Assembly (NCBI GenBank): GCA_002719955.1
Contig: PBFW01000049.1
Coordinates: forward strand, 1 to 42,058
Reading direction: 5' to 3'
Length of the DNA stretch: 42,058 nucleotides
Origin: Deltaproteobacteria bacterium
GTDB taxonomy: Bacteria; Myxococcota_A; UBA9160; UBA4427
The notes under the pieces were generated by a model, which saw nothing but the letters and a program-made list of their open reading frames with translations, ran no database searches and was not told the origin of the DNA. Position numbers and translations under genes: made by a program. Shown here one piece after another: positions 16,045 through 25,798 of the stretch (the first letter of the stretch is position 1; the number at the start of each line of letters is the position of its first letter).

Positions 16045-16252
16045 TGGGGCAAAGTCATTTTGGGACGTCAGTTCCTGCTCCTTCTCGCCGGGTATTCAAG
16101 CAGGATCGGACCCCTAGAGTTGGGCCCCGTCGCGGCCCGACCCAAAGGATGCGGACGACTGAGTTCAGCCTTCCGAATCGCCGAGATCTTCGAAGAATCC
16201 TGATTTTGATCCCCGGAAACAAAATTTACTCCACTGTAGCCCGTCAGCAGGA

Positions 16253-16462
16253 TGTGGACCCCAGATCCTCCTACGCTAAGAGACACATTCCGGGGTCTGT
16301 GACGCCAAGGAGCGTGTCGATAAGTCGATCCAGAAGAAGCAATCCACTGAAGCCGCGGTGCGAGAGATCCGCCGGAGGAGCCGACCGAAATTCTCTCCCG
16401 AGGAAAAGATCCGTATCGTGCTCGAAGGCCTTCGATCCTTCGGGTCGATGCAACCGGCCAGA
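16253..16462 (+). mobile_element. IS3-family left end and orfA N-terminal fragment (copy III)
   Basis: The left end near 16253-16283 (GTGGACCCCAGATCCTCCTA, then CGCTAAGAGAC) mirrors the outer ends of copies I and II. An orfA start follows: STEAAVREIRRRSRPKFSPE then EKIRIVLEGLRSFGSMQ, the conserved N-terminus of this orfA group. After about 16435 the similarity stops. The piece lies just outside the kinase operon and marks the right edge of the envelope island. Copy I lacks exactly this N-terminal part of orfA, and this copy lacks the rest. Confidence 0.75.
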
Positions 16463-16848
16463 GAAGTGGCGATCGCCACCGCCAATGTCGTCGCCAGACA
16501 GAAACGCGTGAGGGGCATATCGACGTCTCCGGATCGGGGCTGGGGCCTCGTTCGGCGGCGGCATTTCCAGACCGCATAGCGGGCCTGGCCTGTCCTGCAG
16601 GCTACTTGTCCGCTTGACTTCGTGCCAAGCTTTTCCGCGGTCTTCTGCGACTGCTCTTTTTCGGGCTCTGCCAGGCTCCGCCTGCTGAGGAGCGCCCAGG
16701 AAACACCTCAGGGTCAATTCATCCTGCTTCCTGGATCGAGCGCGTCCTGAGCCGTAGCGATGCATGACCGAGGAAGCGCCAGGAGAAACCGCCTCACAGC
16801 TCATTGGCGATCTGACACAGAGGGAATTTGTAGCCGGGCTGGTGTCAC
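16463..16848. other. Intergenic, no recognised gene
   Basis: About 385 bases between the IS3 fragment and the stop of the monooxygenase gene. Frames are open on both strands but show no domain. It probably contains more IS debris. Confidence 0.45.
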
Positions 16849-18690
16849 TCATGCATCAGTTTGTGACACCAGGCCCTTCATGCCACCTTCGGCTCGCCAG
16901 TCCTCGAGGATTGTTTTGAACTCCGTGGGCTCGCCGAAAAAGAAACCATTCTGGCGAAACTGCTTGCGATGGCCCCCTTCGTTGTTGATGTAGCCGGGCG
17001 TGCAGAGCTCGAAGAAGTCCTCTCGATCGTCTGAGTGCTGGAGGACCTTGTCGACCCATTCGGATTCGGCTTCTTCCGAGACTTCGAGCGTCTTCACGCC
17101 TTCCTCGAGTGCTCGAGAGATGGTGTGGGCAAGATTCTTGCTCTGCTCATTCAAGATGTAGGTGAAGTTCATGGTCACGCCAGATTGCGCGATGCTCATC
17201 ATGAAGCAGTTGGGAAAGCCGTGAATGTGCATACCGTGAAGGGTCGTTATACCGTTCTTCCATTTCTGAGACAGGCTCAAACCATCGCGCCCATATGTTT
17301 CGAACCCGACTCGGCGCGCATATTCCGTCCATACCTCAAAACCTGTGGCGTAAATGAGGCAATCCAGTTCGTATTCCTCGCCAGCGACGACGACCCCCTT
17401 CTCCGTCACCCGCTCCACACCAACACCATGTGTATCGACCAGGGTGACGTTAGGGCGATTGAATGTCTGCAGGTATTCGTCGTGAAAGCAAGGGCGTTTA
17501 CAGAAGGGCCGGTAATACGGCTTCAGGGCTTCAGCGGTGACGGGGTCGTCGACGAGGGTATCCACCCGCGCGCGGATCTCTTCCATTTTGATGAAGTCGG
17601 CAGTCTCCAAGCATTCTTCTTCGCTGAGGGCAGAGTGACCCGCATTCGCGTTTGACTGCATGACGGCCAGGCGCTTGTGGACGATGTCGGTCCAGCCATC
17701 GTTGACCAGGTCTTCTTCCTCTTGTGAGCCTCCTGCAGTGTAGAACTGGAAGTTGTCCATTCGCTGCTGGTGCCAGCCGGGCTCGAGGCTGCGGCTCCAG
17801 TCAGAATCCGTTGGATGGTTGTTTCTCACATCAACGGGTGACGGAGTGCGCTGAAAGACGTAGAGATGCTGAGCAGATTCTCCCAGGTGCGGCACCGACT
17901 GAATCGCCGAGGCACCCGTACCGATGATGCCCACGCGCTGATCCTGTAGGCCTGAAAGATTGCCTTCCGCGTCGCCGCCGGTGTATGCGAAGTCCCAGCG
18001 GCAAGTGTGGAAGACATGGCCTTTGAAGGACTCGATTCCCGGAATCCCGGGCAGTTTGGGTCGCTCGAGGAAGCCATTCGCCATGCAGACAAATCTGGCC
18101 TTCATCGTGTCGCCGCGATCGGTCGAGATGATCCAGTGCGAGCTGTCCTCATCCCAACGCAGCTCAGTGACGACTGTCCGGAAGCAGACGTCTCGGTAGA
18201 GGTCGTGTTTCTCGGCGATCGCTCTTGCGTGAGTCAGAATCTCCTGCCCGCTGCTATATTTTTCCTTTGGCATGAAGTCCATCTCTTCGAGCATGGGGAG
18301 ATAGACATACGATTCGATGTCACAGGACACACCCGGATAACGGTTCCAGTACCAGGTGCCGCCGAAGCCGCCACCCTTCTCGATGATGCGGATGTTCTCG
18401 ACGCCGGCCTGGCGGAGGCGGGCACCGGTCAAGATCCCGCCGAATCCACCACCGATCAACACCACATCGACTTCATCCGTCAGCGGCGCCCGTGTGTAGC
18501 CGGGTTCGACGTGGCGATCGTCGAGGAAGTGGGCGAACTCGCCGCTGACCTGTACATATTGGTCGACGCCGTCGGGGCGAATTCGCTTGTCCCGCTCTTC
18601 GCGATATTTCTTGCGCAGCGCATCTGGGTCGAAGCCAAGGTCAGCCGCTGCAGGTTTTGTTTCGCCAGATCCGTGGTTTGAGTTCATCAT
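16849..18690 (-). CDS. Baeyer-Villiger-type flavin monooxygenase
   Basis: A 613-residue class B flavoprotein monooxygenase. The ATG pair at 18690/18687 is chosen, with GAGGATC about 6 bases upstream; the frame is open further but without a signal. An N-terminal FAD Rossmann motif [18 protein letters not shown] (about 79-96), [14 protein letters not shown], the Baeyer-Villiger fingerprint [11 protein letters not shown] (222-232, FxGxxxHxxxW), an NADPH-binding [11 protein letters not shown] and the closing CLIYATGFE are all present. Such enzymes insert oxygen into cyclic or linear ketones to give lactones or esters. It is the last gene of a leftward group with a crotonase and a CoA transferase, which fits ring or side-chain degradation of a steroid- or terpene-like compound. 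Confidence 0.9.
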   Translation of the reverse strand: MMNSNHGSGETKPAAADLGFDPDALRKKYREERDKRIRPDGVDQYVQVSGEFAHFLDDRHVEPGYTRAPLTDEVDVVLIGGGFGGILTGARLRQAGVENIRIIEKGGGFGGTWYWNRYPGVSCDIESYVYLPMLEEMDFMPKEKYSSGQEILTHARAIAEKHDLYRDVCFRTVVTELRWDEDSSHWIISTDRGDTMKARFVCMANGFLERPKLPGIPGIESFKGHVFHTCRWDFAYTGGDAEGNLSGLQDQRVGIIGTGASAIQSVPHLGESAQHLYVFQRTPSPVDVRNNHPTDSDWSRSLEPGWHQQRMDNFQFYTAGGSQEEEDLVNDGWTDIVHKRLAVMQSNANAGHSALSEEECLETADFIKMEEIRARVDTLVDDPVTAEALKPYYRPFCKRPCFHDEYLQTFNRPNVTLVDTHGVGVERVTEKGVVVAGEEYELDCLIYATGFEVWTEYARRVGFETYGRDGLSLSQKWKNGITTLHGMHIHGFPNCFMMSIAQSGVTMNFTYILNEQSKNLAHTISRALEEGVKTLEVSEEAESEWVDKVLQHSDDREDFFELCTPGYINNEGGHRKQFRQNGFFFGEPTEFKTILEDWRAEGGMKGLVSQTDA

Positions 18691-18958
18691 CTTCGATCCT
18701 CGGTTCGAATGCGTACAGGGACGCCGCAGCGTGGTGAGGCTCGGCCGCGTAATTCTGAGTTCATCAGCAATCGATCGATGACGGAGTGTATACCCGTCCG
18801 ACCTCTGGATGCATCCGCAGCTCCGCGGATGTCCATTCACCCGGTCCCAGGATGAAAGGCTTGATGAGTTCCTGGCGGCTCCGAATCTAACAACACGGAG
18901 TCGCTACCCGGATGATTCGAAGAGTTCGACGCGCCGTGATCACGCCGGTTCGCGCGCG

Positions 18959-19801
18959 CTATTCCGGCTTCCCCCTGTAGACGGGCTTGCGTTTCTCGAC
19001 GAAGGCGCGAACACCCTCCCGTGCATCCGATTCACTGAATCCTCCAGCATAGTAGAGGTCGCGCATCGACCGGATCAGGTGATCCGGATGCTCGCGGCCA
19101 AGGATCGCCATCCGCTTCGCCATCTGGGCGTCGAGGGGGGGCACAGCTGCAAAATCCGCGACGACACGACGCGCCTCGGCGAGCACCTCGGATTTCGGCA
19201 CGATCTGATTGACGAATCCGTGGCGTAGCGCCTCCTCCGCCTCGAGCATCCTGCCTCGCAGCGCCAGGTCCATGGCGACGCGCCAGGGAAGTGAGCGCGT
19301 AACGCCGCTCGTGAAGCTGCCCTGCCCCCAGCGCATCTCGAGCAATCCGAAGCGCGTCTCGGGAGAGGCTACGACGTGGTCGGCGTTGGCATCGACGAGC
19401 AACATTCCAGCGCCGTAGCAGGGCCCGGCCACAGCGAAGACCATCGGTTTGTAGATTCTTGAACCGTCGAGTTCGAGCAGGTGGGACCACGAGAAAACGT
19501 CGTCCGAGGTCGCATCCGGCCGGAAGACCCGGTCGAAGCCACTCGGCAGTTTGTAGCCCCGATCCTGTTCGCCTTCGTTCCAGACATTGTCCATCGCTTT
19601 CAGATGGCCACCGTAGGTAAAGGCGTCCTTTCCCTCGGGTGCAAAGACGAGTGCACACCACACTTCCGGGTCGTCTCGAAATTCCCGAAAGGTCTCGGCT
19701 AGCGGGAGATAGACCTCCTCGGGGCTGAAAAGATTATGTTCGCCGATGCCATCGATTTCGATCTCGGCGATATGGTCCTGAACGTCATACCGAATTGTCA
19801 T
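18959..19801 (-). CDS. Enoyl-CoA hydratase/isomerase family protein
   Basis: A 280-residue crotonase-fold protein; GGAGG stands 7 bases before the ATG at 19801. The oxyanion-hole regions are altered: the first has AFTYGGHLKAM in place of FSAGADL, the second AGPCYGAGMLLVDANADHVV, followed by ASPETRFGLLEMRWGQGSFT. The C-terminus has the usual REGVRAFVEKRKPVYRGK tail. It probably acts as hydratase, isomerase or hydrolase on an acyl-CoA in the cytoplasm. It lies between the CoA transferase (22 bases upstream) and the Baeyer-Villiger enzyme, consistent with a small catabolic operon. The exact reaction cannot be told from the sequence. Confidence 0.88.
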   Translation of the reverse strand: MTIRYDVQDHIAEIEIDGIGEHNLFSPEEVYLPLAETFREFRDDPEVWCALVFAPEGKDAFTYGGHLKAMDNVWNEGEQDRGYKLPSGFDRVFRPDATSDDVFSWSHLLELDGSRIYKPMVFAVAGPCYGAGMLLVDANADHVVASPETRFGLLEMRWGQGSFTSGVTRSLPWRVAMDLALRGRMLEAEEALRHGFVNQIVPKSEVLAEARRVVADFAAVPPLDAQMAKRMAILGREHPDHLIRSMRDLYYAGGFSESDAREGVRAFVEKRKPVYRGKPE

Positions 19802-19823
19802 GTTGAAACCTCCAACGAAATAG

Positions 19824-21011
19824 TCAGGCGATCACACCGCGCTTCTTGAGATCCGCGATCTCATCCCAACTCGAATCACACGATTCGAGCAGGATCTCCT
19901 CCGTGTGCTCACCGAAATCGCAGGCGGGACGCCGAATCCTGCAATCTGCCTTGCTGAAGGACATCGGAAAGCCAAGCGTCTTGCCGGGGCCGAGGGTGGG
20001 GTGATTCAGATCGGTGACATAGTCGTTCGCCAACACTTGGAGCGTGTGGGTCGCTTCTTCCATGGTGTTGACGGGTCCATGAGCGAACCGACACTCGAGC
20101 CGTTCGAAGCGCTCCAACCAACGCTTTCGCGGCTGCCGTCCAAAACATCCGTCGAGGAGCTCGCGTGTCGTCTCGGCCGCCAGCGCCGCGTCGGCCGTCT
20201 CGCGGTCGAGATCGAGGGCGGCGCAGAACTCCGGCCAATGGCGTTCGAGCTGCGGTTCGCAGATGATGATCCACTGTTCATCGGCGCAGCGATAATAGGA
20301 GAGCATCGGGCTCCCGAAGGTGTCGGTGAAGCGATCGATCGGCTTGCCGGTCCAGAGCGTCGTATTCACATTGAGCGCCTGTAGATGAAGCGCGATCCCG
20401 AGCAGCGAGGACGTCACCTCTTGTCCGCCACAATCCCCTCGCTCCCGGGCCAACAAGGCAGCCAGTACCGCATAGCCGAGGCTCATCCCGGAAGCCATGT
20501 CGATCGGGCCGCCTGCCACCGTCTCCGGGATGCCGGAGCGGGCGTCGCCCGTACTCCACATCATTCCTGAGATCCCCTGCATGAGTACATCGTAGGCGCG
20601 TCGGTTCGACTCGGGTCCCTCGGGCCCCCAACCCGACCCCCCATAGCCGTATACGAGTTGATCATTCCGCTCGCTCAGGGTGGCGTAGTCGGCCGCAACG
20701 CTTCGGGTCAAGGGGCGGCTATAGCTGGTCATGAAGACATCGGCGTCTGCGACCAGCTCGTGAAGAATTCGCTGACCATCCGGCTCTCCGAGATTCAGTG
20801 TCATCCCGCGCTTGTTCCGGTTCACTGTCTCGTAGGCGATGCCGCGCCCTCCCGGCAGCCCTCCCGATTGCATCCCCCGAGAGGGGTCGCCGCGTACGGG
20901 ATCCTCGATCTTGATCACGTCCGCCCCGAGATCGCCGAGCATGCTCGCCGCCGAAGGCACGCTCAGCCAGGACGCCCACTCGACCACCCGGATTCCGTCC
21001 AATACACCCAT
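19824..21011 (-). CDS. CaiB/BaiF-type CoA transferase (family III)
   Basis: A 395-residue family III CoA transferase. The start MGVLDGIRVVEWASWLSVPS and the LGDLGADVIKIEDPVRGDPSRG segment are the standard N-terminus. NRNKRGMTLNLGEPDGQRIL follows, and YDVLMQGISGMM contains the Asp that forms the acyl intermediate in formyl-CoA transferase. These cytoplasmic enzymes move CoA between organic acids, often to activate a catabolic substrate. GAGG lies before the ATG at 21011. The crotonase gene follows after 22 bases, so the two are very likely cotranscribed. Confidence 0.9.
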   Translation of the reverse strand: MGVLDGIRVVEWASWLSVPSAASMLGDLGADVIKIEDPVRGDPSRGMQSGGLPGGRGIAYETVNRNKRGMTLNLGEPDGQRILHELVADADVFMTSYSRPLTRSVAADYATLSERNDQLVYGYGGSGWGPEGPESNRRAYDVLMQGISGMMWSTGDARSGIPETVAGGPIDMASGMSLGYAVLAALLARERGDCGGQEVTSSLLGIALHLQALNVNTTLWTGKPIDRFTDTFGSPMLSYYRCADEQWIIICEPQLERHWPEFCAALDLDRETADAALAAETTRELLDGCFGRQPRKRWLERFERLECRFAHGPVNTMEEATHTLQVLANDYVTDLNHPTLGPGKTLGFPMSFSKADCRIRRPACDFGEHTEEILLESCDSSWDEIADLKKRGVIA

Positions 21012-21097
21012 TGATTCGTCTTGCCTCCTCGTCGTCGGTCCCCGCCGATGCCCACTCTACGAAACCGAGTGGAGCAGCGCTTTCCCCGACTCGCTCC

Positions 21098-21457
21098 CTA
21101 ATCTCGGAGGGCGGGCATGGGGTAGAGCGCGTTCAAGGTGGAGATGAAGGTCTCGTCGTGAAGTGGCTCATCCGGGCGCGGGCAGGAGATGCCTGACGTG
21201 GCCAGTGCGTCCATGAAAATATCGACGACCCTGTCTAGATCCAGGTCGTCGCTCCCTTCCCGACGAACTCGTGCGGCCTCCGCATTCTCGAAGACTTCCG
21301 CCTTCCACGACACGCTGATCCGCAGCTCCGACGTGTCGTAGCGGATCAGCTCCTCACCATTTGAGACGACCGGCCACGCATCCGATCCATCCGCAACCGG
21401 AAGCAGCTCAGAATCGACGGTGGCCCCTTTGAGCAATGGCGCGTCTTCGCACCGCAC
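21098..21457 (-). CDS. Small hypothetical protein
   Basis: A 119-residue acidic protein from a GTG at 21457 with GGAGATCGAACGGA before it. I do not recognise a family. It has a predicted mixed alpha/beta content, no signal peptide and no membrane helix. It begins 27 bases after the stop of the DUF3604 gene and ends 86 bases before the CoA transferase start, all on the same strand, so it may belong to the same transcript. A partial protein related to an oxygenase or esterase is possible but cannot be shown. Confidence 0.5.
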   Translation of the reverse strand: MRCEDAPLLKGATVDSELLPVADGSDAWPVVSNGEELIRYDTSELRISVSWKAEVFENAEAARVRREGSDDLDLDRVVDIFMDALATSGISCPRPDEPLHDETFISTLNALYPMPALRD

Positions 21458-21484
21458 TCCGTTCGATCTCCAGGTGACCGGCCT

Positions 21485-23353
21485 TCAGGGAGCGGGTGTG
21501 TACCAGATCGGCGACGTGTAGGCCCGTTCTTGCAGCGTCATCGGCGTACCCTCAGGTACGGGGCTAGCGAATCGCTTGGCTTCGTAGGCGGTCCAGCGAG
21601 GCGTGGGAATCTCGATCACCCGCACGTAGTAGAACGCCCGTTGGGAAGGGGTGAAATCGGGATCCCGCCACACCGTTGCTAGCTCTGCTTCACCGATCGA
21701 ATTGGTGTAGGCCGCATTCTTGACGTCCACCGTGCTGCCGACGGGTGGCGCCTGGCCATCGGGGCCGGCAGAACGCTCGTCCGAAAGGGCGACGTCATAG
21801 ATCTGTTCCCGAGACTGACCGGTGCCGTCCACCCACCCCTTCACGATCTGGATGCGATCAAGATTGGCGCCCTCTGGGTCCTTCAGCGCCGCTACGAGAA
21901 AAGTCGGAGCGGAGTCGCGTTTGGGCCGCGGGGGTAGGTCGCTCCCCATCGGGACGCCGCCGTCGTAGCCAACGAGGGCGAGGTGAGGACGTTGCGCATC
22001 CGTGTGTTGGTAATGCCAGCCACCAAAGAAGCGGACGACCATGCGAGAGCCTGTGGTCGCGTAGACTTCACGCCGCTGCATGGCATCGAAAAGCGATTCC
22101 CGGGTGTTCTCCGTCGCCCACACAGCGGCATAGCCCGACGCGCCGATATCGGCCTGGTGAGTGGTCAGATCCTTCCAGCGAAAGAACACAGAGGTCATTC
22201 GTTCCGGGTCACCGGGCCTGAGGCGAGCGCTGACGCCCCAGAAGTTGTCTTCCTCGGCGACCGGAAGCGCCGTGTGTTCGTCCGTGCTGCCGATCATTCC
22301 GAACTTGTAGGGGTTGATGCCCGTTTGCGCTTCCAGACTCAGCCCGATCCCGAGCGCGGAGCGCGCATACTCATGCTTGAACATCCAATCTTCTTTGGGG
22401 CCCGCCGCGGAGCCCCAATCCCAGCGCTCGAAGTCCGCGAACTCGTCCTCGGGCGAGAGGAAGGGGTGCGTCTCCGAGTCGCCCTTGGTCTGGGTCACCT
22501 CGACGATCGGCTCCCAGCGGACGCGCGTCTTGGCGTACTCGGTGTCGATGGGATTTCCGTCCGAGTCCTTCAGGCTCCACATCATGCCGTTGCTGAGGTT
22601 GGAGTTGTGCGGGATGGCCAGCACGCGCCCGCCGGTCTCGCGCTCGTACGCCTCCATGTAGGCCCAGAGATCTTCCGGTCGCAGGCTGTCGAGGGCAGAG
22701 AAGGGCAGGACGCGCGCCGCTCTGTCAGCGCCGTCGCGGAAGATCACGTTGCGGTGTTGGTTGACCCCGGGAGCGGCCGAGTATTCGAAGCCGATCAGGG
22801 CGGTGAAAATCCCCGGTTGGTTGTAGGCGTCCGCAAGCTTCACCTGCCTCTTCCACGTCTGGCGCACGATGGGCGCTACCAGCTCGGGATCGAGGATGTG
22901 CTCCCCCCGAAAGGCCGCCGCACCGATCATCAGGGCCGCACCGGTTCCGTCCTTGGATCTGGTCAGCTCGTACCAGCGCCTCCCCCCTTCCGTCGCGAGG
23001 AGGTCGGGATTTCCGGCGCGAACCTGAGGCACGACGCCGAGGTACTCGGCGTGATCGGCCACGACCAAGAAGTCGAGCGGCCGGTGGATCTGGGCGTGGC
23101 CCGCGAGGCCGATCTCCACCTCCTCGCCCATCGCGAAGCGGTAGGCCAACTCGGCACCGAATTCGACGCCCGCAGACCCCGAAGTCCCCGCATCGAGCGA
23201 GAGCTGGGTGTGAATGTGGGTGTCGCCCCAATAGACGTTCAGCGGGACGTTCTGGCCCGCATAGGCAGAGAAGGATGGAGGCTTCTGTTGGGCTTCAGTG
23301 TCACCGGCGAAGGCAAGGAGCAGAAGCAGTGAGACGAGTGTAGTGGCACGCAT
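21485..23353 (-). CDS. DUF3604 secreted protein
   Basis: A 622-residue protein with an N-terminal signal peptide (MRATTLVSLLLLLAFAGDTE, cleavage likely after TEA or near AQQ). The ATG at 23353 is preceded by AGAGG and is preferred to the longer frame. The DUF3604 family starts with NVYWGDTHIHTQLSLDAG, a metal-binding HxH as in PHP-type phosphoesterases, and continues with VADHAEYLG. IPHNSNLSNG, IGSTDEHTALP and EVYATTGSRMVVRFFGG are further family boxes. A periplasmic, metal-dependent hydrolase is inferred. No member has a firm substrate that I can state. It follows the DUF5916 gene by about 235 bases that carry a short tandem repeat. Confidence 0.88.
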   Translation of the reverse strand: MRATTLVSLLLLLAFAGDTEAQQKPPSFSAYAGQNVPLNVYWGDTHIHTQLSLDAGTSGSAGVEFGAELAYRFAMGEEVEIGLAGHAQIHRPLDFLVVADHAEYLGVVPQVRAGNPDLLATEGGRRWYELTRSKDGTGAALMIGAAAFRGEHILDPELVAPIVRQTWKRQVKLADAYNQPGIFTALIGFEYSAAPGVNQHRNVIFRDGADRAARVLPFSALDSLRPEDLWAYMEAYERETGGRVLAIPHNSNLSNGMMWSLKDSDGNPIDTEYAKTRVRWEPIVEVTQTKGDSETHPFLSPEDEFADFERWDWGSAAGPKEDWMFKHEYARSALGIGLSLEAQTGINPYKFGMIGSTDEHTALPVAEEDNFWGVSARLRPGDPERMTSVFFRWKDLTTHQADIGASGYAAVWATENTRESLFDAMQRREVYATTGSRMVVRFFGGWHYQHTDAQRPHLALVGYDGGVPMGSDLPPRPKRDSAPTFLVAALKDPEGANLDRIQIVKGWVDGTGQSREQIYDVALSDERSAGPDGQAPPVGSTVDVKNAAYTNSIGEAELATVWRDPDFTPSQRAFYYVRVIEIPTPRWTAYEAKRFASPVPEGTPMTLQERAYTSPIWYTPAP

Positions 23354-23417
23354 TCGAAGCCTCTTCACGCCGGAAATCTGACCAAACGCTGCGGGTGGGC
23401 GTCTGAGATTGGCGGCG

Positions 23418-23473
23418 CAACCTCTCGTGTGGGCCGCAACCTCTCGTGTGGGCCGCAACCTCTCGTGTGGGCG
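23418..23473. repeat. Tandem 19-bp repeat, three units
   Basis: The unit GCAACCTCTCGTGTGGGCC occurs three times in a row without spacers (the last unit is partial at its end). It lies in the 234-bp gap between the DUF5916 stop and the DUF3604 start, about 65 bases upstream of the latter on the minus strand. The period is not a multiple of three, and no believable protein covers it. It could be a repeated regulator site or a slippage product. Confidence 0.7.
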
Positions 23474-23587
23474 AAGGCTGCGACTCACACCATGTTGGAG
23501 CGGGCTCGCCGAAATAGCAACATTCGCGTGCCGGCGCTCCTGGCCCTGGCGACCGCCTCGGAATAGACACCTCGGCAGCCCGCTTCG

Positions 23588-25798
23588 CTAGAAGCGAAAC
23601 GTCCATTGAAGCTTGACGATGGATTCGGTCTCGGTGTTGCGGACTTCACCTCTCGCGTCGACGCCGTGATTGACCACGATGAAGAATTCACGACCGTCCT
23701 CGATGATCCAGCGCAGCCGGCTGTTGAAGCCGAGAAGATCCGAGGCGCTGTCGTACTGGAGGAGCGTCAGAATCGAGATCTCCGGGGTCCAGAAGATGTC
23801 GAAACGAATTCGGGCGATATGGATCTGGACATCGCGGTCGCGGTCATCGTCCGTCGAGAGTAGATCGCTGCCGGGGAGGCGAATGTCATTGAGTTCGTAT
23901 TCGCCCCGCAGCCGCAGGTATTTGATCGGACGAACCTCGAGAAGGGCCTGGACGCGCGTGCGGGTACCATCGAAGAAGCTGCCGTAAGCAGCCTCGAACT
24001 CCCCACGAATTCGTCGGTTTCGACTGGACGTGACGCGCAGGCGTCCCTCGTCGAAATGATATTCGCCGGGGCCGATCTCCAGGGTCGAGAACGCCGTCGA
24101 AACGAACTCGTAGCGATGTTCGTAACGAAACTGAATCGAGTCCTGGATCGGCGTTGTGAGCTCGAGGGGAATGAAAGTGAATTGCCCCGTTCGAATGGTG
24201 TGGGTCGCATTCGAGCTCGTGACGAGACTGGCTTCCAGCTGGCTATCGACGGTTCGAAAGGGCCCCTGGCCCGGACGGATCCGGTATCGAAAGGTTCCAT
24301 CGTATTCACGGATGCCGACGCGGTTCACGAAACCAAGCGCGGGATTGAACTCGTCTTGGAATTCACGGAATCCGATATCCCAGCGGATCCGGTCGTTGGG
24401 GTAGCTGATGGTCCCGCCGTAGGCGAGGCCGCTTCCGTCCACCTGCGGGTTCTCGGGGTCGGGATTGAGGATGGAATCCGGGTCGCTGAAGCTGCCCTGT
24501 ATCCAGGCGGTCGCGGCAAAGGTCTTGTGGCCGAGAAAGCTGGAATTGCGGTAGACGAAGTCACTGCCCACGACCGTGTTCTCACCATCCGCGTCGGGAT
24601 CGCCATGGGTCAGCATGGCGCCGATCGTCGACTCGCCGAAGATATTGGCAGCGGCCCGGGCCACCAACAGATTCTCCTGGTCCACTCGGGCCCGTTCGTC
24701 GACGACGACGTCGAGCAGCCCGATCTTGAATGGCCCGACGCGTCCGGTCGCCTTCGCCCCGACCAGGATGTCGCGCTCCTCCCCGTCGCCGCCCAGCCCG
24801 ATGCGTCGCGAGAAAAAGGGGCGTCCATTCTCCCGGATCTCTCCAAAATTGAAGATCAATGCGTCCTGGGTGAAGAAATCCCGCTTCTCCGGGAAAAAAA
24901 GCCCGAAGCGGGTCAGGTTCACCTGGCGTTGATCGACTTCGGTCTCGGAGAAGTCGGTTTTCACCGTCACCGCCGTCGTCAGCGACGGCGTCACCTTGTA
25001 GAAGATATCGACGCTGGGATCGAACTCGAATTCGCCTGCGTTCTCGACCTGATCGTCGGTGCGACGCAGAATGGTCGCGGGAACGACTTGGACACCGAGA
25101 CTCTGCCCAATCCCGCTCATGCCCTCGAGAGAGCCCGCCTGTCCCATGGAGAAGACAAAACGCTCGAGCACGGGATCCGCCCAACGATCGGTCTCGTCGT
25201 TGCGTCGAATGCCTCGGGAGACATTCAGCCCCCAGACGTCCGAATCGGGATCGAAGCTGATCGAGCTGAAGGGCAGGGCGATCTCGACCGTCCATCCCCG
25301 CGCGTCGATCGTGGTCTCGGCATACCAGCGAGTGTCCCAGCTGCCCTCGACCGTCGCCCCCTCGACCAGGAAGTCGGTGCGGACCCCATTCGGGTTGACC
25401 GAAAAGAAATAGCCGTTCTGACGATCGAGGAAGGGGTCGATCGCGAAGCCGAAGCGGTCATCGAAGCGCGTGCTGCCATCGCGAAACATCGTCCGTGCGA
25501 CGATCGATTCGGGATTCGTATCCCAGAGTCGGGCCGCGATGTAGAGCTGTTCGCCGTCGGTCATCAACCAGACCTCGCTCCGCTGGCTGGCCACCTTTCC
25601 CGGATCGGGGACCGCTTGGATCAGTCCGTCGATATGAGCCCCGTCGGACCACTCTCCCGGTTCGAGCTGGCCGTCGAGGGTCGGCGGAGCCTCGCTCCAG
25701 CCGATTCGGATCCGGGGCGGCGGATCCGCCGAGGCGATTCCCGCCAGGGCGTGCAGAGCGCCGCAGATCAGGATCACCAGGCAGGCGCCTCGGGTCAT
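23588..25798 (-). CDS. DUF5916 outer-membrane protein with CBM9-like domain
   Basis: A 736-residue protein with a signal peptide (hydrophobic LVILICGALHALAGIASA, then DPPP). Residues about 30-210 form a carbohydrate-binding family 9-like domain: APPTLDGQLEPGEWSDG, then WLMTDGEQLYIAARLWD and FSVNPNGVRTD. The remainder is the DUF5916 beta-barrel region with FFPEKRDFF, PFFSRRIGL and IGAMLTHGD boxes. It ends in alternating aromatic residues and WTFRF, a C-terminal Phe typical of outer-membrane insertion. It starts at the ATG at 25798 with GAAGG before it. Binding or processing of a glycan or related ligand at the surface is inferred. It heads a leftward operon with the DUF3604 gene. Confidence 0.88.
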   Translation of the reverse strand: MTRGACLVILICGALHALAGIASADPPPRIRIGWSEAPPTLDGQLEPGEWSDGAHIDGLIQAVPDPGKVASQRSEVWLMTDGEQLYIAARLWDTNPESIVARTMFRDGSTRFDDRFGFAIDPFLDRQNGYFFSVNPNGVRTDFLVEGATVEGSWDTRWYAETTIDARGWTVEIALPFSSISFDPDSDVWGLNVSRGIRRNDETDRWADPVLERFVFSMGQAGSLEGMSGIGQSLGVQVVPATILRRTDDQVENAGEFEFDPSVDIFYKVTPSLTTAVTVKTDFSETEVDQRQVNLTRFGLFFPEKRDFFTQDALIFNFGEIRENGRPFFSRRIGLGGDGEERDILVGAKATGRVGPFKIGLLDVVVDERARVDQENLLVARAAANIFGESTIGAMLTHGDPDADGENTVVGSDFVYRNSSFLGHKTFAATAWIQGSFSDPDSILNPDPENPQVDGSGLAYGGTISYPNDRIRWDIGFREFQDEFNPALGFVNRVGIREYDGTFRYRIRPGQGPFRTVDSQLEASLVTSSNATHTIRTGQFTFIPLELTTPIQDSIQFRYEHRYEFVSTAFSTLEIGPGEYHFDEGRLRVTSSRNRRIRGEFEAAYGSFFDGTRTRVQALLEVRPIKYLRLRGEYELNDIRLPGSDLLSTDDDRDRDVQIHIARIRFDIFWTPEISILTLLQYDSASDLLGFNSRLRWIIEDGREFFIVVNHGVDARGEVRNTETESIVKLQWTFRF

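Noticed and set aside
16276..16518. Minus-strand frame with a lipoprotein-like start (LAVAIATSLAGCIDPKD)
   Set aside because: It is antisense to the IS3 orfA fragment, has no ribosome site and no family match. The lipobox is coincidental.
21983..23332. Long plus-strand open frame antisense to DUF3604
   Set aside because: Shadow of the real gene. It has no signal or domain.
23418..23473. Possible CRISPR array
   Set aside because: The 19-bp units are contiguous without spacers and there are no cas genes.
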